From contig NZ_PDZB01000003.1 in the NCBI RefSeq assembly GCF_002743335.1, positions 1 to 64,000 on the forward strand: a stretch of DNA of 64,000 nucleotides, in the 5' to 3' direction. The notes beneath the pieces were generated by a model. It did not search any database and was not told where the DNA came from. It saw only the letters and a list, made by a program, of their open reading frames with translations. The DNA is from Sporosarcina sp. P32b. Its GTDB lineage: Bacteria > Bacillota > Bacilli > Bacillales_A > Planococcaceae. Shown piece by piece: positions 52,329 to 61,881 of the stretch. The stretch's first letter is position 1; each line of letters opens with the position of its first letter. The position numbers and the translations under genes were made by a program.

Positions 52329-54020
52329 ATGATATACGTCATCATTCCATTAGTTATCATCATTGTTTTAACAGTGATGGCATTTCTGTCTAGGCGAAAG
52401 CATATACAAGAAATCAGTGAAATGGAACAAGAAAAATTACAAATTCAAAACGAGCCAATATTCGAAGAAATGACGAAAGTAAAGCAGTTGAACATGACCG
52501 GCGAAACAGAAGAAATGTTCGAGAGATGGCGCAATAATTGGACAGAAGTAGTAGATGATCGCCTTCATAATGTAGATATGCTTTTACTGGATGCTGAAGG
52601 GCAAGTGGATCGTTTCCGCTTTAAGAAAGCAACGGAAACAGAAAAACAAATCCGCGAAATCTTGAACGAATGTGAAAAAGAAATGCGAACGATCTTGCAG
52701 GAACTAAACGAACTGATTGGCAGTGAAGAAAGAAATCGGTTCGAAATAGAAACGGTAAAAGAACACCACCGTGCCGCGCGCAAAAAGATCTTAGCTCATC
52801 AGTACGCATTTGGACCAGCAGTGGAGCCTTTAGAAAAAGAGTGGGAATCCTTCAATCCAAGATTTGAAGAATACGATGCTCTTATTGAAAATGGTAACTA
52901 CTTACAAGCGCGTGAAATTGTCATTGTACTAGGTGCAAAAGAAGAACACTTTTCGTTTTTACTTGATGAGATTCCTGCATTACTTAATGAGCTGCAGACG
53001 AAAATCCCAGCGGCTTTGCGAGAATTGCGTAAAGGAATTATCGAAATGGAAGGTCAAGAGTATTACTTAGGACACTTGAAAATGCCTTCACGTTTCGACA
53101 AGATCGAACAGCAAATTGCGGATCTTCGACAGTTATTAGCGCGTTTGGATGTGGAAGAAGTAGCAGCGGAAGTGAATGAAATTCATGATGAAATCGAATC
53201 GTTCTACGACGTATTGGAAGAGGAAGTTAGTTCCCGTCATTACGTAGATGAGCATTTGGATCAAATGTTGGATCTGTTTGAAGAACTTCAATATGCGATT
53301 CCAGATACGATCGAAGAAGTGAAATTCGTTCAACAAAGTTACCGTCTTGATGAAAATGAAGTCGTTATTCCACAAATGGCATTGCAAAAGTTGAACGCAT
53401 TGGCGAAACGAATTGAAATATTCATCGAACGTCAAGATGCCAAAAACTTGGCTTACTCCGCTCAACAAATTGAGTTGCAAGAGCTAGTGGAAGAATTGGA
53501 TTCAATTTCTGAAGCACATGCTAAGTTCAGTAACCGTATCAAAAATCTTCGCATTGACGAAAATCTGGTACGCTCCCGTATTGTGACACTTGCACAACAA
53601 CTTCAAATTGCGGATCGTAATTTACACCGTGCCAATATCCCGGGAATTCCGGATGATATGGAAGTACAGCTTGAAGAAGCGGACGAACAAATATTTATTG
53701 TGAAACAAAGTTTGGAAGAAGTGCCACTTAATATGGCATTGGTTGAATCATATGTTCAAAAAGCAGATACAGTAGTTACAGATGTTTGTGCGAAAGCTGC
53801 AGACATGATTGAAAACGCGTTGCTTGTTGAACGAATCATCCAATACGGTAACCGTTACCGTGCGTCTCATCCGGAAGTTCACACTAAATTGTTGAAAGCT
53901 GAAGAGTCCTTCATGCAATGTCGCTACTTGAGAGCATTGGAAGAAGCAGGTACTGCGGTTGAAGAAGTGGAACCAGGAGCTTTGAAAAAAATTCAAGGCA
54001 TGATTCAAGTGAAAGTATAA
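52329..54020 (+). CDS. ezrA: Septation ring formation regulator EzrA
   Basis: A 563-residue protein with an N-terminal membrane helix (residues 2-20, IYVIIPLVIIIVLTVMAFLS) and a long spectrin-like coiled-coil body of heptad-rich helices. EzrA limits FtsZ ring assembly and links it to the wall machinery. Its length and order (ezrA-nifZ-thiI) match B. subtilis. TATAAT lies near 52271. The gene is followed by a perfect hairpin terminator. Confidence 0.95.
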   Translation: MIYVIIPLVIIIVLTVMAFLSRRKHIQEISEMEQEKLQIQNEPIFEEMTKVKQLNMTGETEEMFERWRNNWTEVVDDRLHNVDMLLLDAEGQVDRFRFKKATETEKQIREILNECEKEMRTILQELNELIGSEERNRFEIETVKEHHRAARKKILAHQYAFGPAVEPLEKEWESFNPRFEEYDALIENGNYLQAREIVIVLGAKEEHFSFLLDEIPALLNELQTKIPAALRELRKGIIEMEGQEYYLGHLKMPSRFDKIEQQIADLRQLLARLDVEEVAAEVNEIHDEIESFYDVLEEEVSSRHYVDEHLDQMLDLFEELQYAIPDTIEEVKFVQQSYRLDENEVVIPQMALQKLNALAKRIEIFIERQDAKNLAYSAQQIELQELVEELDSISEAHAKFSNRIKNLRIDENLVRSRIVTLAQQLQIADRNLHRANIPGIPDDMEVQLEEADEQIFIVKQSLEEVPLNMALVESYVQKADTVVTDVCAKAADMIENALLVERIIQYGNRYRASHPEVHTKLLKAEESFMQCRYLRALEEAGTAVEEVEPGALKKIQGMIQVKV

Positions 54021-54030
54021 CTATATTCCG

Positions 54031-54064
54031 ACAAAGCCACCGGTTTTCCGGTGGCTTTGTTTCG
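54031..54064 (+). terminator. ezrA terminator
   Basis: ACAAAGCCACCGG at 54031-54043 pairs with CCGGTGGCTTTGT at 54048-54060; T-rich tail. Confidence 0.85.
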
Positions 54065-54094
54065 CTCATTCATATAGAAAGGAGAGGATTACTT

Positions 54095-55228
54095 ATGTAT
54101 TTTGATCATAGCGCCACAACTAAGCCAGATGAAAGAGTTCTTCGCACCTTTATGGATGCATCTACGTCGTATTTTGCCAATCCCGCATCTCTTCATGCGG
54201 AAGGAAAACGTACAGAGAAGTTATTAGAACGTGCGCGCACTCAACTGCTGGCAACGATCGGACTAGGCCTGACAGAAGGAATTTTCACTTCAGGCGGAAC
54301 AGAATCCAATAATCTTGCCATACTAGGTTATGTATACGCCAATCAACATAAAGGTCGTCATCTACTCACGACAAGTATTGAACATCCTTCTGTATTGAAT
54401 GTTTTTCAAGAACTGGAAAAGCAGAACTTCACTGTGGATTATTTAGCTGTAGATGAAGAAGGAAGAATTTCATTGGACGAACTCCAAGAAAAGTTGCAAA
54501 GAGATACGATTTTAGTTAGTATCATGCATGTTAACAATGAAATAGGGACACTTCAGCCGATTGAAGAATGTGCAAAAATCATCCATTCTTCTTCACGCGC
54601 CATGTTCCATTCTGATTGTGTGCAGAGCTTTGGGAAATTTCCGCTTACTGATTTCACGGAGGGACCTGATCTTGTTTCATTATCCGCTCATAAAATTTAT
54701 GGAATTAAAAATAGTGGGTTTTTAGCTTATCGTAAAAATATTCGACTGCAACCAATGGTCTTTGGAGGCGGGCAAGAACATAAATTGCGCAGTGGAACCG
54801 TTTCGGTACCGCATGCGGCAGCACTTGCGAAAGCTGCTCGTTTACTCGTCGAAGAAGTGGATATGCAGGAGTTCCAACAATGGCGGAATGATCTGGTCGA
54901 GTTCTTCTCGGAAATAGATGAATGCAAAGTATTGGCGCCAAACGCAAGTGCCCCGTATATACTATCCGTCGCATTTGCACATATTACAGGAGAAATTGCG
55001 ATTAATTTCCTACAACAACAAGGATTGATCGTCTCGACTTCCAGTGCGTGTTCGTCAAAGAATTCGGATGTAAGCCATGTGATTGAAGCGATTCATGTAC
55101 CTCAAGAGTTCGAAAAAGGTGTTATCAGAATTAGCTTAGGTAAGAGTCAAACAATAGAAGAAATCGAACAATTGAAAGTAGCGGTTCGACAATTAGTCGA
55201 GCTGATTAGAAAAGGAGTGGGGAAATGA
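54095..55228 (+). CDS. nifZ: Cysteine desulfurase (NifS/IscS family)
   Basis: A 377-residue PLP enzyme that takes sulfur from cysteine. It has the PLP lysine in SLSAHKIYGIKNSG (near residue 200), FTSGGTESNNLAI near residue 68, and the active cysteine in the SSACSSKNSD loop near residue 324. As in B. subtilis, it precedes thiI with a 4-nt overlap (ATGA), consistent with delivery of sulfur to ThiI for tRNA 4-thiouridine. ATG at 54095 follows AAGGAGAGGA. Confidence 0.94.
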   Translation: MYFDHSATTKPDERVLRTFMDASTSYFANPASLHAEGKRTEKLLERARTQLLATIGLGLTEGIFTSGGTESNNLAILGYVYANQHKGRHLLTTSIEHPSVLNVFQELEKQNFTVDYLAVDEEGRISLDELQEKLQRDTILVSIMHVNNEIGTLQPIEECAKIIHSSSRAMFHSDCVQSFGKFPLTDFTEGPDLVSLSAHKIYGIKNSGFLAYRKNIRLQPMVFGGGQEHKLRSGTVSVPHAAALAKAARLLVEEVDMQEFQQWRNDLVEFFSEIDECKVLAPNASAPYILSVAFAHITGEIAINFLQQQGLIVSTSSACSSKNSDVSHVIEAIHVPQEFEKGVIRISLGKSQTIEEIEQLKVAVRQLVELIRKGVGK

Positions 55229-56427
55229 ACTGGAATACCATTTTAATTCGATATGGTGAAATGTCGCTTAAAGGGAAAAATAAGAGTAAATTTATCCGTA
55301 AACTGAAAGCGAATATAAAGGCAGCTTTGTCCGATTTAGGAACAGTTACGATGCGTGCAGAACGTGACCGGATGTTCATTTATACAGAAAAACCTGAAGA
55401 ACTGGATCGTGCAGTGGAAATATTACCGTCGATTTTTGGCATTCAATCATTCAGTCCGATTGTGATTTGTGAACCTACATTAGAAGACATCAAAGAAACT
55501 TCATTAAAAGTTCTTGGTAAAACGGAGACTGCTGGCAAGACGTTTAAAGTAGATGTTAAACGTGCAGACAAACGTTTCCCACTCAATACAGGAGAATTGC
55601 AACAAGAATTAGGCGGTCACGTATTAAGAGTGTTCCCTGATTTAATTGTTCAAATGAAGAAGCCTGAAATTTTATTATATGTAGAGATCCAGCACGAAGC
55701 AGCTTATATCTCTTCACACACCTATAAAGGTGCAGGTGGCATGCCAGTTGGCTCTAATGGCCACTCGTTACTGTTGTTATCGGGAGGAATAGACAGTCCA
55801 GTTGCAGGCTATATGATGATGAAACGCGGTGTGTCTTTTGATGCCATTCACTTTGCTAGTCCACCGTTCACAAGTGATTTAGCGATAGAGAAAGTAGAAG
55901 ACATTGTCAGACAGCTAACAAAATTCGGGGCAGTTATTCGCTTGCACGTCATTCCGTTTACCGAGTTGCAGCAAACGATTGTGAAACAAGTTCCAAGCAA
56001 TTTGTCCATGACGACTACAAGAAGAATGATGATGAAAGTTGCCGAACAAGTACGTAAAGACACGAATACTCTTGGTTTGATCACAGGTGACAGCCTTGGA
56101 CAAGTAGCGAGTCAGACACTCGAGAGTTTAACAACTATTAACGAAGTGACGAATACACCGATTTTGCGTCCGCTGATCGCAATGGACAAATTAGAAATCA
56201 TTGAGATCGCGCAAAAAATTGGTACATACGATATTTCCATACGTCCATACGACGATTGCTGTACCGTATTCACACCACCGAGCAATAAAACGAAGCCGCA
56301 AGTGGAAAAAGTTGCGTACTACGAAAGCTTCCAGGAGTTTGACGACATGGTAGCAGAAGTAGCTAGTCAACGGGTTACGACGATCCCGAGCAAACAAACA
56401 GAAGAAGATTTCGAAGACTTGTTGTAA
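55225..56427 (+). CDS. thiI: tRNA 4-thiouridine synthase ThiI
   Basis: A 400-residue enzyme: N-terminal ferredoxin-like/THUMP domain (residues 1-165) and a PP-loop ATPase with SGGIDSPVAGYMMMKRG near residue 186. It lacks the rhodanese domain of E. coli ThiI, as in Bacillus. It accepts sulfur from the co-encoded NifZ; overlap with nifZ is 4 nt. ATG at 55225 follows GGAGTGGGG. Confidence 0.96.
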   Translation: MNWNTILIRYGEMSLKGKNKSKFIRKLKANIKAALSDLGTVTMRAERDRMFIYTEKPEELDRAVEILPSIFGIQSFSPIVICEPTLEDIKETSLKVLGKTETAGKTFKVDVKRADKRFPLNTGELQQELGGHVLRVFPDLIVQMKKPEILLYVEIQHEAAYISSHTYKGAGGMPVGSNGHSLLLLSGGIDSPVAGYMMMKRGVSFDAIHFASPPFTSDLAIEKVEDIVRQLTKFGAVIRLHVIPFTELQQTIVKQVPSNLSMTTTRRMMMKVAEQVRKDTNTLGLITGDSLGQVASQTLESLTTINEVTNTPILRPLIAMDKLEIIEIAQKIGTYDISIRPYDDCCTVFTPPSNKTKPQVEKVAYYESFQEFDDMVAEVASQRVTTIPSKQTEEDFEDLL

Positions 56428-56503
56428 GAAAAAATTACCTATCACCTTCCTTGCATGATATTTTGAAAAATGACCATTCTAATGTCACAAGGAGGTGAAC
56501 GAC

Positions 56504-56707
56504 ATGCCAAACAACAACAACTCGAACCAATTGTTAGTTCCCGGAGTACAACAAGCTCTTAACCAGATGAAGGAAGAAATTGCTTCTGAATTTGGAGTAC
56601 AACTTGGACCAGACTCAACATCGCGTGCCAACGGATCCGTCGGCGGAGAAATTACAAAGCGATTAGTGCGTCAGGCTCAGTCACAAATGAACGGTTATAC
56701 TAAGTAA
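56504..56707 (+). CDS. Alpha/beta-type small acid-soluble spore protein
   Basis: A 67-residue SASP that coats DNA in spores. It has the signature [20 protein letters not shown] near the N-terminus, with the GPR protease site EIASEFGVQ and the C-terminal [19 protein letters not shown] at 56504 follows AAGGAGGTGA; the in-frame GTG at 56495 is part of that site. It shows that the organism is a spore former. Same neighbourhood as sspA in B. subtilis. Confidence 0.95.
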   Translation: MPNNNNSNQLLVPGVQQALNQMKEEIASEFGVQLGPDSTSRANGSVGGEITKRLVRQAQSQMNGYTK

Positions 56708-56721
56708 ATCGTAAGACACGG

Positions 56722-56763
56722 GATGCCTCAGAAGCCATAGCGCTTCTTGGGGCATCTTTTTTA
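56722..56763 (+). terminator. SASP gene terminator
   Basis: GATGCC(T)C-AGAAG near 56722-56734 pairs with CTTCT-GGGGCATC near 56744-56756, then TTTTTTT. Confidence 0.85.
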
Positions 56764-57165
56764 ACTGCTTTAAGTTCAAGGTCAAAGTGGGACAGATTTT
56801 GTAAGTTTAAAGTGAGTACGAGGGGATGGATATGGATCGCGTATTGGCGTTAGTATGTGATCGGTTGTTGTGTTTTAAACTTTTTTGTTACAAGATCAAA
56901 TTCAAGTAACCACAATCCCAACTTCAATGCACAATGAAAAGTATTACCTGCTTACATTGCAGGGATTTATACGCAGGAAAGTGTCCCCTCCGGAGCATAA
57001 ATACCCTCGGGTTTTCCCGTTAAGCCTTTCCTCTTCCTTCATTCCTTCACCATGTTAAAAGAACTCATACTATACCTTTCCAAAGAGTAAAATGGAAAAA
57101 AGTATATAATGTTTTGAAATTTCGCCATTCTATTTGTATACTTGTAGTATTACATAAAAGGGGGA
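56764..57165. other. Intergenic stretch with imperfect palindrome; promoter at the right end
   Basis: About 400 bases without a gene. At 56960-57015 GGGATTTATACGC and GCATAAATACCC form an imperfect inverted repeat around CTCCGGAG. A promoter TTGAAA (57114-57119), 17-nt spacer and TATACT (57137-57142) lies upstream of the acyl-CoA synthetase gene. Confidence 0.55.
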
Positions 57166-57171
57166 ATGGAA

Positions 57172-58749
57172 ATGAACCGAGAAGAACTACTTGCGCCAGC
57201 TCGTTACAATATTGTTTCGGAATTCGAAAAGTATGCAACGGGTGATGGTAGAAAAGCATTAATTTATGTAGATGCGCAAAATCAAGAACACGAAGTAACA
57301 TACGATGAACTCATCCTAGCCGCTAACCGTACAGCGAACGTGCTGACATCGACTGGCTTGAAAAAAGGGGATGTAGTGCTAGTCATGGTACCGCGTATGA
57401 TTGAAGCGTATGTGACATATATTGCTGCACTAAAGGCAGGACTTGTTGTGATCCCTAGTTCTGAAATGCTTCGTTCCTCCGAAATTGAATATCGAATTGA
57501 GCACAGTAACGCAAAAGCAATTATTGCATTTGACGCGTTCACCGATCAACTGGAACATGTAGAAAATCTAGATAAAGTGACAGTTTATATTATCGGGGAA
57601 GCAAAAGAAGGGGAAGTATCCCTGACTGAGCAAGAAAAAAATGCATCGTCCGAATTTACAGCTTGTGATACCGCTAGTGATGATATGGCGTTTCTATCGT
57701 ATACGTCTGGAACGACAGGCAAACCTAAAGGTGTAGTGCATACACATGGTTGGGGATACGCGCACTTGCGAACCACTGCACCGAACTGGTTAGGGATTGA
57801 AGAACATGACATTGTGTGGGCTACAGCGGCACCAGGCTGGCAGAAGTGGATTTGGACACCATTCTTATCTGTTCTAGGAAGCGGTGCGATAGGTTTCGTT
57901 TATAGTGGCAAATTCAACGTAGACAAATATTTGCAATTCTTGGATGACTATCAAGTGAGTGTTCTATGTTGTACGCCGACTGAATACCGATTTATCGCAA
58001 AAGCGGAGAATTTGGACAAGTTTTCATTAGCTTCTCTAAAAAGTGCCGTCTCAGCAGGAGAGCCATTAAATCGTGGAATCATTGATATTTTTGAGAAACA
58101 GTTCTCGCTTTCTGTACGAGATGGCTATGGGCAAACAGAGAACACGCTGCTAGTCGGTACGATGATTGGAATGGAACCACGTCCTGGATCAATGGGCAAA
58201 CCAACACCAGGGAATATCGTCGATGTCATTACTGATGAAGGAAAACCGGCAGACGTAGGTGTAGTGGGAGATATTGCGGTTCATAAATCAACGCCAGCAC
58301 TTTTCCAAGAATATTTAAATGATCCAGAACGCACGAGAATGCAATTTAGAGGGGATTATTATATTACGGGTGACCGTGCTAAAAAAGATGAAGACGGCTA
58401 TTTCTGGTTTGAGGGCCGAGGCGATGATATCATTGTGAGCTCAGGTTATACGATTGGACCTTTCGAAGTGGAAGATGCGTTGATCAAGCATCCTGCAGTT
58501 CGTGAGTGCGCAGTAGTAGCAAGCCCTGATCCTGAACGCGGAAATATCGTCAAGGCGTTTGTTGTCTTGCGTGACAATGCGACAGAATCAACTGAAAAAC
58601 TTGTAAAAGAGTTGCAAAACCATGTCAAAGAACTGACGGCACCTTATAAATATCCACGTAAGATTGAGTTTTTAGAAGAGTTGCCAAAAACATCTTCAGG
58701 AAAAATCATGCGTGTTGAATTGCGCAAAAAAGAACAAAATCAAAATTGA
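57172..58749 (+). CDS. ytcI: Acyl-CoA synthetase of the MACS type (YtcI-like)
   Basis: A 525-residue AMP-forming acyl-CoA synthetase. P-loop-like AMP motif LSYTSGTTGKPKGVVHTHGW near residue 180, DGYGQTENTLLVG near residue 322, ITGDRAKKDEDGYFWFEGRG near residue 400 and the C-terminal catalytic lysine in PKTSSGKIMRVELRKKE. It activates medium-chain or other carboxylic acids; the substrate is not resolved. ATG at 57172 lies 7 nt after AAAGGGGG; the ATG at 57166 lies too close. B. subtilis ytcI lies next to nadF. Confidence 0.9.
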   Translation: MNREELLAPARYNIVSEFEKYATGDGRKALIYVDAQNQEHEVTYDELILAANRTANVLTSTGLKKGDVVLVMVPRMIEAYVTYIAALKAGLVVIPSSEMLRSSEIEYRIEHSNAKAIIAFDAFTDQLEHVENLDKVTVYIIGEAKEGEVSLTEQEKNASSEFTACDTASDDMAFLSYTSGTTGKPKGVVHTHGWGYAHLRTTAPNWLGIEEHDIVWATAAPGWQKWIWTPFLSVLGSGAIGFVYSGKFNVDKYLQFLDDYQVSVLCCTPTEYRFIAKAENLDKFSLASLKSAVSAGEPLNRGIIDIFEKQFSLSVRDGYGQTENTLLVGTMIGMEPRPGSMGKPTPGNIVDVITDEGKPADVGVVGDIAVHKSTPALFQEYLNDPERTRMQFRGDYYITGDRAKKDEDGYFWFEGRGDDIIVSSGYTIGPFEVEDALIKHPAVRECAVVASPDPERGNIVKAFVVLRDNATESTEKLVKELQNHVKELTAPYKYPRKIEFLEELPKTSSGKIMRVELRKKEQNQN

Positions 58750-58766
58750 CGTTGTCGTAAGGCTAT

Positions 58767-58818
58767 AAAAAGGACTGTCAAGAGTCGTTTTGTACCGACA
58801 TTTGACAGTCCTTTTCAT
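58767..58818. terminator. Bidirectional terminator between ytcI and the NAD kinase
   Basis: AAAAGGACTGTCA near 58768-58780 pairs with TGACAGTCCTTTT near 58803-58815. The long loop may hold a second stem. Confidence 0.8.
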
Positions 58819-58824
58819 TTTATT

Positions 58825-59625
58825 TTAAAAGAACGTACGTTGGACTTTCTCGAAGAATGAGTTATCTAGAAGTTTAGCGGTGCGAATGACTTTATTGCTG
58901 AGTCGCGCTTCTACTTTTTCTACTTGTTTAATACCGAGTGCTTCGTTATCTGCTGCAATGGAAGGGAATTCATTGCCTTCTTGTTGGATATTGAGCGTCA
59001 ACGTTCGTTCATTGCTTAGGATGAACGACGTGCCGAGTGTGCGGTAGCGATTATTATTAACTGATGCGAGTTCTGTCACTTGGAAAGAAGGAAGTCGCGG
59101 ATCAATTACGGCGCCCTTAACGGATTTATTATACGCCGTACTGCCAGTTGGCGTAGAGATGATCATGCCGTCGCCAAGAAACGTTTCGAACAATAAATCA
59201 TCGATGTAAATATCCATGACAAATGTACGGATGATTGTGGAACGTATGCTGAATTCATTCAGGCAGAAGAACGGGTTCTGCTGATTGATCGTTACTTCGA
59301 GAAGTGGATAATGACGTTCTTCAATTGTGGATTGCTGTAAAGTTTCTGTTAGGCGACTGATATCATCGTATTTGAAATCACAATATACACCGTGTGCTCC
59401 TTTTACAGATGTTCCGAGATATAGAACATCCTGACGGAAATCCGTTTTACGAACCGCTTGAAGGAATGTGCCGTCACTGCCGATACTAATGACTACGGTC
59501 GCTTCGGTATGGTCTTCAGTTAATTTGAAGCCTTCGTTTTTAAGGCGTTGGGCAATGAAATGTTTTTTATGTACGGTGTCTTCATCCAAACGGCTGAAGA
59601 GAAAGATAGTATGTAGGGAATTCAT
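58825..59625 (-). CDS. nadF: NAD kinase
   Basis: A 266-residue ATP-NAD kinase. It has the GSDGTFLQAVRKT motif (GGDGT-like, near residue 50), the STPTGSTAYNKSVKGAVIDP motif near residue 150, and the PxLPSFQ region. It is the second Bacillus-type NAD kinase (YtdI/PpnKB). ATG at 59625 lies 9 nt from AAGGAG; the ATG at 59634 abuts it, so it is less likely. Confidence 0.93.
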   Translation of the reverse strand: MNSLHTIFLFSRLDEDTVHKKHFIAQRLKNEGFKLTEDHTEATVVISIGSDGTFLQAVRKTDFRQDVLYLGTSVKGAHGVYCDFKYDDISRLTETLQQSTIEERHYPLLEVTINQQNPFFCLNEFSIRSTIIRTFVMDIYIDDLLFETFLGDGMIISTPTGSTAYNKSVKGAVIDPRLPSFQVTELASVNNNRYRTLGTSFILSNERTLTLNIQQEGNEFPSIAADNEALGIKQVEKVEARLSNKVIRTAKLLDNSFFEKVQRTFF

Positions 59626-59730
59626 TTGAATCATCTCCTTATTCAGTTAATAGAATAAGTGTAGCATGAATGAAACATTTGGACGATGAGGAACGTATAG
59701 GTAGATGTGGACAAAGGAGGAACTTTAATT

Positions 59731-60735
59731 ATGAATGCAAAAAGATGGATTGCCGTAGCGGTAACTGCCACATTGATTATTGTGTCGGTAGGTATTAACG
59801 CGATGTCATGGGTTTTCACGAGAGATTGGAACAGTTTCGTCAATGAAATCAATTTAATGGAGACGCAAGTGCAAGAAACAGTAGTAGAAGAAGGAAGTGT
59901 CAATGAGCGAATTGCGGTATTGACAGTAGATGGCGTCATTCAAGATGTTGGGGAAGCTACAATTTTCAGTGGAGCAGAGTACAACCACAAGCAGTTCTTG
60001 ACACAGTTGAATGAATTATCGAATGACGACACGGTGAAAGGAATTGTCCTTTCTGTCAACTCACCAGGTGGCGGTGTATTGGAGTCATCTGATATTTATG
60101 ATGCGATTACAGAAATTCAGGAATCGAAAGAAATTCCAGTCTACGTGGCGATGGGCGGTATGGCGGCTTCAGGAGGCTATTATATTTCAGCTCCTGCCGA
60201 TAAAATTTATGTTCATCCTGAAACATTGACTGGTTCGATTGGTGTCATTATGCAATCGATTAACTACGGAAAATTGGCTGAGAAATACGGTGTGGAATTC
60301 CCGACGATCAAGTCTGGACCATATAAAGACATGATGAGCCCGACACGTGACATGAAACCTGAAGAACGTGCAATGCTACAGGAAATGATTGATGATTCGT
60401 ATAAACGCTTCGTTGATATTATTGTAGAGGGACGCGGTATGTCTGAAGCAGCTGTCCGTAAAGTAGCGGATGGACGTGTCATGAATGGTCGTCAAGCGAT
60501 TGAAGCGGGACTTGCGGATGATTATGGTAAGCTACCAAGTGTTATTTCTGCAATGAAAGAAGATTATCACTTAGAAAAAGCAGAAGTATTCGAATATGGA
60601 ATGCCTACTAATTTGAAAGCGATTCTGTCCATGAAAGCGCATGATGTATTCAATGGAGATGTCGAATCACAAATTATGAAAAAATTACTGACTGAAAATA
60701 CAGCACCACGCATGATGTATTTATACGGTGAATAA
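59731..60735 (+). CDS. sppA: Signal peptide peptidase SppA
   Basis: A 334-residue membrane serine protease that clears leftover signal peptides. One N-terminal membrane helix (residues 5-24) precedes the protease domain. SPGGGVLESSDIYDAI and AMGGMAASGGYYISAPAD hold the nucleophile serine, and the dyad lysine lies in IKSGPYKDMM, as in Bacillus SppA. ATG at 59731 follows AAAGGAGGAAC; an in-frame GTG at 59707 lies upstream of that site. Confidence 0.95.
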   Translation: MNAKRWIAVAVTATLIIVSVGINAMSWVFTRDWNSFVNEINLMETQVQETVVEEGSVNERIAVLTVDGVIQDVGEATIFSGAEYNHKQFLTQLNELSNDDTVKGIVLSVNSPGGGVLESSDIYDAITEIQESKEIPVYVAMGGMAASGGYYISAPADKIYVHPETLTGSIGVIMQSINYGKLAEKYGVEFPTIKSGPYKDMMSPTRDMKPEERAMLQEMIDDSYKRFVDIIVEGRGMSEAAVRKVADGRVMNGRQAIEAGLADDYGKLPSVISAMKEDYHLEKAEVFEYGMPTNLKAILSMKAHDVFNGDVESQIMKKLLTENTAPRMMYLYGE

Positions 60736-60752
60736 CAAGGAGGGAAACGATA

Positions 60753-61298
60753 ATGACGAATGAACTGCTAGATACGCAACCAACCGTGCGACTTGAACAG
60801 ACGCTCGTGCCAAAGTATGCAGGCTTCTGGATCAGACTGTGGGCATTTTTAATCGACATGCTGATTCTTTCGGCTGTTAGCGGCATCTTTGTCAAGCCGG
60901 TGTTCCGCGTGCTCGATATTGCGATCACCAAGCCCTCTGCCTTTTTATTCAGCCCGTATAAAGTGACAGCACTTGTCTTGTTATTGTTGTATTTTATCTT
61001 GATGACGAAAATAGCGGGGCAAACTATAGGGAAAATGATTATGGGCATTCGAGTGATGAAAACAAACGGCGAGAAGTTAAGCTTTAGTTCCGTTATCTTT
61101 AGAGAAGGTTTCGGCCGTTTCATTTCACAAATGCTATGGATTCCGTATTTGCTAGTGTTGTTCTTACCACAAAAGAAAGCACTTCATGATGTTTTCGCTG
61201 ACACGGTTGTGGTTCATGAACGAACATTTGAGAGAAAAGAAGTACAGAAAATCATTCACCCTGAACACCATCAGTTGCATGATGACCCTACAGTTTAG
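60753..61298 (+). CDS. yteJ: RDD-family membrane protein (YteJ)
   Basis: A 181-residue protein with three or so membrane helices and the RDD signature, here AGFWIRLWAFLIDMLIL (Arg near residue 29, Asp near residue 35). GKMIMGIRVMKTNGEKLSF is the second conserved segment. It begins 17 nt after sppA, which is its operon partner, as in B. subtilis. The role is uncertain; in Bacillus YteJ influences SppA. Confidence 0.9.
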   Translation: MTNELLDTQPTVRLEQTLVPKYAGFWIRLWAFLIDMLILSAVSGIFVKPVFRVLDIAITKPSAFLFSPYKVTALVLLLLYFILMTKIAGQTIGKMIMGIRVMKTNGEKLSFSSVIFREGFGRFISQMLWIPYLLVLFLPQKKALHDVFADTVVVHERTFERKEVQKIIHPEHHQLHDDPTV

Positions 61299-61326
61299 TA
61301 CACTAGCTTAAAAGGAGTGGTTAGTT

Positions 61327-61830
61327 ATGGTACAAGTTACATTCAAAGATAATCCGATTCATCTATTAGGTTCAGAGGTGAAAGTAGGAGATCAGGCACC
61401 AAGCTTCACAGTGCTTGCGAATGATTTGAATCCTGTTACACTTGACGATTCAAAAGGTAAAGTACGTTTGATCAGTGTTGTGCCTTCTGTTGATACAGGT
61501 GTATGTTCCATCCAGACTAAGCGTTTCAACGACGAAGCAACTTCACTCGGTGAGGATGTGGAAGTCATGACGATTTCTTGCGATCTTCCGTTTGCACAAG
61601 GGCGTTGGAAAGAAAATGAGAACGTAGAGAATTTACACTTATATTCCGATCATCGTGATCTTTCATTCGGTAAAGCGTTTGGTACGGCGATTGAGGAATT
61701 ACGATTATTGACTCGTTCTATCTTCGTTGTCGATCGTGATGACAAAGTCACATATGTTGAATATGTGAGTGAAGCGACAGACCACCCAGATTATGATGCA
61801 GCAATCAAAGCAGTAAAAGAATTGAATTAA
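61327..61830 (+). CDS. tpx: Thiol peroxidase
   Basis: A 167-residue atypical 2-Cys peroxiredoxin. The peroxidatic cysteine is in PSVDTGVCSIQTKRFNDEA (near residue 60) and the resolving cysteine in ISCDLPFAQGRWK (near residue 94). It reduces hydroperoxides at the expense of thioredoxin. ATG at 61327 follows AAAAGGAGTGG. Ends with a terminator that precedes ytxK. The sporulation gene ytfJ that lies here in B. subtilis is absent. Confidence 0.95.
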   Translation: MVQVTFKDNPIHLLGSEVKVGDQAPSFTVLANDLNPVTLDDSKGKVRLISVVPSVDTGVCSIQTKRFNDEATSLGEDVEVMTISCDLPFAQGRWKENENVENLHLYSDHRDLSFGKAFGTAIEELRLLTRSIFVVDRDDKVTYVEYVSEATDHPDYDAAIKAVKELN

Positions 61831-61835
61831 TTAAA

Positions 61836-61864
61836 AAACCCACCTGAACAAGAGGTGGGTTTCT
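61836..61864 (+). terminator. tpx terminator
   Basis: AACCCACCT (61837-61845) pairs with AGGTGGGTT (61853-61861), followed by TCTTCTT. Confidence 0.75.
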
Positions 61865-61881
61865 TCTTGGAGGAATTTCAA

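Noticed and set aside
56495..56503. GTG 56495 as the SASP start
   Set aside because: It is part of the AAGGAGGTGA site; the ATG at 56504 is the proper start.
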